Part shown: one piece after another, positions 6,602 through 10,708 of the stretch
Position numbering within the stretch: the first letter of the stretch is position 1
How the letters are laid out: the number at the start of each line of letters is the position of its first letter
DNA from: DATEPR01 sp036503065
Lineage (GTDB): Bacteria > Actinomycetota > Actinomycetes > Mycobacteriales > Pseudonocardiaceae
NCBI GenBank assembly: GCA_036503065.1
Contig: DASXXM010000532.1
Location: 1-10,708 of the forward strand
Reading direction: 5' to 3'
DNA: 10,708 nucleotides
Program-made: the position numbers and the translations under genes
The notes under the pieces: model-generated
The model's input: only the letters and a program-made list of their open reading frames with translations
Database searches by the model: none
Told to the model about the DNA's origin: nothing

Positions 6602-8590
6602 ATGGCAGTGCCACGCGAACGCATGCGGAAGGTGATCCCTGGCCTGGCGGCCATCGTCCTTCTTGTGTCGGTCTTTTTCGTTGCCCAGTCACAGGTCGCG
6701 GTAGCCAGTGCCGACCAGGTCGCCGCGCCATACAAGTTCCAGGAACTGCCCATCGCGCTTCCGCCCGGCTACAACAGCCAGCAGATGAACACCATTCGCC
6801 CGGTGAACCCGGCGTACGACCACATCGTGTCCTGGATCTCCTCGGTCGGCGCGGGCATCGCGATCAACGACCTCACCGGCCACGGCCGGTCGGACGCGAT
6901 GTGTATCGTCGACACGCGGACCAACGAGGTGATCGTCACCTACACGCCGACCGCGCCCGCGCAGGACCGGTTCACGCCATTCGTCCTCGACGCGGCCCCG
7001 CTGCCGATCGACTCGACGATGGCGCCGACCGGCTGCACCCCCGGTGACTACAACGGGGACGGCCGGATGGACCTGCTGGTCAGCTACTGGGGCCGCACCC
7101 CGATCCTGTTCCTGGCCAAGTCGACCGCCACGACCGTGTCACAGTCCTCATACCAGCCACAGGAACTGGTGCCGGAAGTCTCGGTCGACGGGAAGTACCA
7201 CGGCCCGCGCTGGAACACCGACACCATCGGCGTCGGCGCCTACGACGGCACCGGCCACCCGGACATCTTCGTCGGCAACTACTTCCCCGACTCCGACGTG
7301 CTCAACCCCCAGGGCCAGAACAACGTGCAGATGAACCAGTCGCTGTCCAGCGCCGGCAACGGCGGCGGCGACCACATCCTGCGTTGGTACGGCGCGACGA
7401 GCGGACCGAAGCCGACCGCATCCTATGTGGAGGAAGAGGGTGCCATCCCGTACGCCGACGCCACCGGGTGGACGCTCGCGGTGGCATCGGCCGACCTGAC
7501 CGGCAGCGGCCTGCCCGACCTCTACGTCGCCAACGACTTCGGCCACGACCACTTGCTATACAACAGGTCGACGCCGGGCCACATCCGGTTCACCGACGCC
7601 ATCGGCAGCCGCGGCCCGGCAACGCCCAAGTCGTTCGTGCTGGGCAAGGGCTCGTTCAAGGGCATGGGCGTGGACTTCGGCGACCTCAACGGCACCGGCA
7701 AGTTCGACCTCATGGTCAGCAACATCACCACCCAGTGGGGCCTCGAGGAAAGCAACTTCGTCTTCGTCAACCAGGCCAAGAGCAACGCCGACATGGCGAC
7801 CAGCCTGAACAACGGCTACGCGCCGTTCACCCAGGAGGCCCAGCAGTACGGCCTGGCGTGGGCCGGCTGGTCGTGGGACGTGAAGTTCGGCGACTTCCTC
7901 AACAACGGCACGCTGGACTCGATCCAGGCGGACGGCTTCCTCCGGGGCACCACGAACCGCTGGAACTGGCTGCAGGAGATGGCCATCACCAACGACGACC
8001 TGCTGACCAACCCGGCGATGTGGCCGAACTTCCAGCCGGGTGACGACATCGGCGGCCACCAGGTGACGACGTTCTGGGCCAAGGGTCCGGACGGCAAGTA
8101 CGTGGACATCAGCAAGTCGCTCGGCATCACCAACGACATCCCGTCACGAGGCATCGCCCCCGCGGACACCAGGGGCAACGGCGCGCTGGACTTCGCCGTG
8201 GCACACCAGTGGGGCGCGCCTGCCTTCTACGCCAACGCCGCCACGAACCTGGGCAACTACCTCGACCTGCAACTGTTCCGGCCCGCGGTCGGCAACACCG
8301 ACCCCGGCATGGGCCTGGCCAACCTGGGTACCCCGGCGTACGGCACCACGGTGAAGATCACCACACCGGACGGCCACACCCAGATCTCCCAGCTGGACGG
8401 CGGCAACGGCCACGCGAGCTACCGCAACTTCGACGTTCGGTTCGGCCTCGGTTCCTACAGCGGTCCGGTGCGGGTCGACCTGGAATGGCTTGACAACGCA
8501 GGCCACCTGCACACCCAGACGCAAGCGCTCTCGACCGGCACGCACGCGCTCATGCTGACCGGTACCGCCAAGGAGGTTTCGAGCCGATGA
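6602..8590 (+). CDS. unbV: Enediyne biosynthesis protein UnbV (E4 type), exported FG-GAP/ASPIC protein
   Basis: 662 residues; ATG 6602 is chosen because GGAGGGG (6590-6596) precedes it and it opens a classic signal peptide: basic MAVPRERMRK, hydrophobic core about 11-29, and an AxA-type site ending near Ala37. An in-frame ATG at 6548 and GTG at 6332 would bury that signal. The mature part has FG-GAP/VCBS-like calcium-loop repeats of an integrin-type beta-propeller, for example DYNGDGRMD (149-157), AYDGTGHPD, DLTGSGLPD, DLNGTGKFD and DTRGNGALD. It ends in an ASPIC/UnbV domain (about 578-650; GTTVKITTPDG and NFDVRFGLG). UnbV is part of the conserved enediyne warhead cassette and was described as secreted; its activity is not settled. 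Predicted location is outside the membrane. The stop overlaps the unbU start (ATGA, 8587-8590), so the two are translationally coupled. Length matches known UnbV proteins. Confidence 0.93.
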   Translation: MAVPRERMRKVIPGLAAIVLLVSVFFVAQSQVAVASADQVAAPYKFQELPIALPPGYNSQQMNTIRPVNPAYDHIVSWISSVGAGIAINDLTGHGRSDAMCIVDTRTNEVIVTYTPTAPAQDRFTPFVLDAAPLPIDSTMAPTGCTPGDYNGDGRMDLLVSYWGRTPILFLAKSTATTVSQSSYQPQELVPEVSVDGKYHGPRWNTDTIGVGAYDGTGHPDIFVGNYFPDSDVLNPQGQNNVQMNQSLSSAGNGGGDHILRWYGATSGPKPTASYVEEEGAIPYADATGWTLAVASADLTGSGLPDLYVANDFGHDHLLYNRSTPGHIRFTDAIGSRGPATPKSFVLGKGSFKGMGVDFGDLNGTGKFDLMVSNITTQWGLEESNFVFVNQAKSNADMATSLNNGYAPFTQEAQQYGLAWAGWSWDVKFGDFLNNGTLDSIQADGFLRGTTNRWNWLQEMAITNDDLLTNPAMWPNFQPGDDIGGHQVTTFWAKGPDGKYVDISKSLGITNDIPSRGIAPADTRGNGALDFAVAHQWGAPAFYANAATNLGNYLDLQLFRPAVGNTDPGMGLANLGTPAYGTTVKITTPDGHTQISQLDGGNGHASYRNFDVRFGLGSYSGPVRVDLEWLDNAGHLHTQTQALSTGTHALMLTGTAKEVSSR

Positions 8591-9576
8591 CCGCGCCCGC
8601 CGCCCACAAACCGGATGCCAAGCCCACGAAGGCGAAGCCCGATCCCCGCTACCTGGCGCTGCGCAACTTCGCGATGTCGATCAGCGCGTTCAACATCTTC
8701 GGCTACACCCTGCTCGGTTTCGAGCAGCCGTGGCTCTGGCCGATCCTCGCGGTGCTCGTCGCGTACGCGACCGAGATCACGTTCGAGGTCATCAGCGCGT
8801 GGGCGTACAAGCGTCCGGTGGCCTTCCGTGGCCGGGGTTTCCGCGGCCTGTACGAGTTCCTGCTGCCGGCCCACATCACCGCGCTGGCCGTGAACATGCT
8901 GGTCTACACCAACAACCAGTTCTGGCCGGTGGCGTTCGGCGTGATCGTCGGCGTCAGCGCCAAGCACGTGCTGCGGGCGCCGATCGCGGGCCGCATGAAG
9001 CACTACATGAACCCGTCGAACTTCGGCATCACGGCGGTCCTGCTGTGCTTCAGCGGCTGGACCAGCCTCGCCCCGGCGTACGAGTTCACCGAGATCGCCA
9101 ACACGTTCTTCCGTATCATGATCCCGATCATCATCATCACCGCCGGCACGGTCCTCAACGGCCTGCTGACCAAGAAGGTGCCGCTGATCGTGGGCTGGAT
9201 GGGCGCGTTCGCGATCCAGGCGTTCGTGCGACACTGGCTCTGGCACGTGTCGCTCTACTCCGCGCTGGGCACGATGACCGGTGTCGCCTTCGTGCTGTTC
9301 ACCAACTACATGATCACCGACCCCGGCACCACGCCGTTCAAGGCGCGGCCGCAGTTCATGTTCGGGTCGTCCGTGGCCATCGTCTACGGCATCCTGATGG
9401 AACTCAACGTGGTCTACACGCTGTTCTTCGCGGTCTGCATCGTCTGCCTGCTGCGCGGCGTCGGCTGGTGGGGCGTGCACTTCATCAAGAAGAACAAGGA
9501 GCGGAAGGCGGCCCGCGCGGCAACGGTCCTCACCCTTCCGTCGGCTGACGGCAACCCAGAGGTGATCGCGGCATGA
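8587..9576 (+). CDS. unbU: Enediyne biosynthesis protein UnbU (E5 type), RnfD/NqrB-like membrane protein
   Basis: 329 residues, preceded by AAGGAGG (8570-8576) inside the end of unbV. After a charged Lys/Pro-rich cytoplasmic start (1-22) there are about eight to ten hydrophobic helices, roughly at 26-45, 49-70, 88-106, 111-126, 145-160, 172-191, 198-215, 223-242, 257-275 and 277-292, then a basic tail (KKNKERKAAR). Two motifs recall RnfD/NqrB, the membrane subunits of ion-pumping electron-transfer complexes: MNPSNFGI (from 141) and YMITDPGTTPF (with Asp245). I do not see the Ser/Thr-rich flavin-attachment motif of those subunits. UnbU is a conserved enediyne cassette member of unknown activity. 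Membrane placement beside exported UnbV suggests a shared job in transport, redox or self-protection, which is inference. Its stop overlaps the pksE start (ATGA, 9573-9576). Confidence 0.92.
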   Translation: MTAPAAHKPDAKPTKAKPDPRYLALRNFAMSISAFNIFGYTLLGFEQPWLWPILAVLVAYATEITFEVISAWAYKRPVAFRGRGFRGLYEFLLPAHITALAVNMLVYTNNQFWPVAFGVIVGVSAKHVLRAPIAGRMKHYMNPSNFGITAVLLCFSGWTSLAPAYEFTEIANTFFRIMIPIIIITAGTVLNGLLTKKVPLIVGWMGAFAIQAFVRHWLWHVSLYSALGTMTGVAFVLFTNYMITDPGTTPFKARPQFMFGSSVAIVYGILMELNVVYTLFFAVCIVCLLRGVGWWGVHFIKKNKERKAARAATVLTLPSADGNPEVIAA

Positions 9577-10708
9577 GTACACAGCGAATCGCGGTGGTCG
9601 GGATCGCGTGCCGCTATCCCGACGCCGAGTCGCCCACGCAGATGTGGGAGAACGTCCTCGCGGGTCGCCGGGCCTTCCGGCGGCTGCCGGACGAGCGGAT
9701 GCGGCAGGAGGACTACTACTCTCCCGACCCGTCGGCGCCGGACCGGTTCTACTCCACGAAGGCCGCGGTCATCGAGGGGTGGGAGTTCGACCGGGTCAAG
9801 TACAAGATCGCCGGCAGCACGTACCGGTCGACCGACCTGACCCACTGGCTGGCACTGGACACCGCGGCCAAGGCACTGGCCGACGCGGGTTTCGCCGACG
9901 GCGAGGGCCTGCCCCGCAAGGGCACCGGCGTGATCATCGGCAACACCCTGACCGGTGAGTTCAGCCGCGCGAACATCCTGCGGCTGCGCTGGCCCTACGT
10001 CCGCCGCACCATCGGCGCGGCACTGCGCGAGCACGGCTGGGACGACGGCCAGTTGACGTTCTTCCTCAACCAGTTGGAAGCCCGCTACAAGCACCCGTTC
10101 CCGCCGATCGACGAGGACACCCTGGCCGGTGGCCTCGCCAACACCATCGCGGGCCGGATCTGCAACTACTTCGACTTCGGCGGTGGCGGATTCACCGTCG
10201 ACGGTGCCTGCTCGTCGTCGCTGCTCTCGGTGGCGACGGCGTGCAACGCGCTGGTCAACGGTGAGCTGGACGCGGCCGTCGCGGGTGGCGTGGACCTCTC
10301 CATCGACCCGTTCGAGGTGATCGGCTTCGCCAAGACCGGCGCGCTGGCCAAGGGCGAGATGCGGGTGTACGACAAGCACTCCAACGGGTTCTGGCCCGGC
10401 GAGGGCTGCGGCATGATCGTCCTGATGCGCGACGAGGACGCGATCGCGCAGGGCCTGCGCCGGTACGCCACCATCGCGGGCTGGGGCTGGTCGTCCGACG
10501 GCAAGGGCGGCATCACCCGCCCAGAGGCCGAAGGCCACCTGCTGGCCATCGACCGGGCCTACGCCAAGGCCGGCTTCGACATCGGCACGGTGTCCTATCT
10601 GGAGGGTCACGGCACCGGCACCGCGGTCGGCGACGAGACCGAGCTGACCGTGTTCACCACGGCCCGCCGCGCCGCCGCCCCGGACGCCCCGCCGGCCGCG
10701 ATCAGCAC
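9573..10708 (+). CDS. pksE: Enediyne polyketide synthase PksE, N-terminal KS part (cut at window edge)
   Basis: The first 378 codons of the iterative type I enediyne PKS, open to the right edge. GAGGTG (9559-9564) lies eight bases before ATG 9573, which overlaps the unbU stop. The protein opens directly with a ketosynthase: RIAVVGIACRYPDAESPTQMW (about 5-25), then DGACSSSLLSV with the condensing Cys213, GGVDLSIDPFEVIGFAKTGAL, and EGHGTGTAVGDETEL with catalytic His346. The second KS His and the AT, ACP, KR, DH and PPTase domains expected for a roughly 1,900-residue PksE lie outside the window. The segment TLTGEFSRANILRLRWPYV with a long insert before ANTIAGRI is typical of PksE-type rather than modular KS domains. 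In the cytoplasm it makes the linear polyene precursor, usually released by TEBC. Neither nine- nor ten-membered core type can be read from this part. Confidence 0.95.
   Translation, partial: MSTQRIAVVGIACRYPDAESPTQMWENVLAGRRAFRRLPDERMRQEDYYSPDPSAPDRFYSTKAAVIEGWEFDRVKYKIAGSTYRSTDLTHWLALDTAAKALADAGFADGEGLPRKGTGVIIGNTLTGEFSRANILRLRWPYVRRTIGAALREHGWDDGQLTFFLNQLEARYKHPFPPIDEDTLAGGLANTIAGRICNYFDFGGGGFTVDGACSSSLLSVATACNALVNGELDAAVAGGVDLSIDPFEVIGFAKTGALAKGEMRVYDKHSNGFWPGEGCGMIVLMRDEDAIAQGLRRYATIAGWGWSSDGKGGITRPEAEGHLLAIDRAYAKAGFDIGTVSYLEGHGTGTAVGDETELTVFTTARRAAAPDAPPAAIS

Noticed and set aside
8455..9582. 375-codon minus-strand open frame opposite unbU
   Set aside because: It is the shadow of a gene with clear membrane helices and RnfD-like motifs on the plus strand; the His/Asp/Arg-rich translation is typical of antisense high-GC DNA.
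9573..10708. Modular type I PKS or fatty-acid/PUFA synthase as identity of the last gene
   Set aside because: Direct KS start, PksE-like inserts and the immediate unbV-unbU context fit an enediyne PksE much better; no loading module or docking region is seen.
1..10708. tRNA/rRNA genes, CRISPR arrays, insertion sequences, integrase or attachment sites
   Set aside because: No cloverleaf-like sequence, regular spaced repeat, transposase motif or terminal inverted repeat was seen on either strand.

Overview
The window is high-GC DNA with dense, mostly plus-strand coding, GTG/TTG starts beside ATG, strong GGAGG-type ribosome sites and 4-base ATGA gene overlaps. This points to an actinomycete; the genus cannot be fixed from the sequence. 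It holds the 5' part of an enediyne antitumour-antibiotic (or cryptic enediyne) gene cluster. The diagnostic block is the conserved warhead cassette in its usual order: DUF1702 (UnbL/E3 type), UnbV/E4 type, UnbU/E5 type, then the start of the iterative enediyne polyketide synthase PksE. PksE runs off the right edge. Its KS active-site Cys and the first catalytic His are visible. No thioesterase (TEBC/E10) lies in the window; it would be expected downstream of pksE.

Layout. (1) 2-763: 5'-truncated tetrapyrrole-methylase-fold SAM methyltransferase, closed by a strong hairpin terminator at 770-797. It is probably a separate transcription unit whose link to the enediyne is uncertain. (2) 764-975: intergenic, with a perfect 17-bp palindrome at 917-933 just upstream of the next gene. 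(3) 976-6145: a same-strand run of a TIGR03084/maleylpyruvate-isomerase-like DinB-fold metal protein, two tandem DUF1702 (UnbL-type) paralogs, a small DUF5987/gluconate-dehydrogenase-subunit-3-like protein, and a GMC flavoprotein oxidoreductase joined to it by an ATGA overlap. A hairpin terminator at 6161-6193 ends the run. (4) 6146-6601: a 456-bp gene-free region, locally AT-richer, with several small palindromes and a likely promoter for the next unit. (5) 6602-10708+: unbV-unbU-pksE, joined by two ATGA overlaps and so probably translationally coupled.

How they work together. By established knowledge PksE makes a linear polyene on its own ACP. The Unb proteins are needed with it or follow it, but their biochemical roles are unsettled. 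The sequence suggests that UnbV is exported (signal peptide plus FG-GAP propeller plus ASPIC/UnbV domain), that UnbU is a polytopic membrane protein related to RnfD/NqrB, and that the GMC enzyme plus small partner supplies an oxidation step. The metal protein has the His/Glu/His set of thiol-transferase DinB proteins, which invites, but does not prove, a thiol-linked role.

The pathway type is known. The unexplained parts are the duplicated and diverged DUF1702 pair, the DUF5987-GMC pair with its Cys motif, the RnfD-like UnbU without an obvious flavin attachment motif, and the regulatory palindromes.
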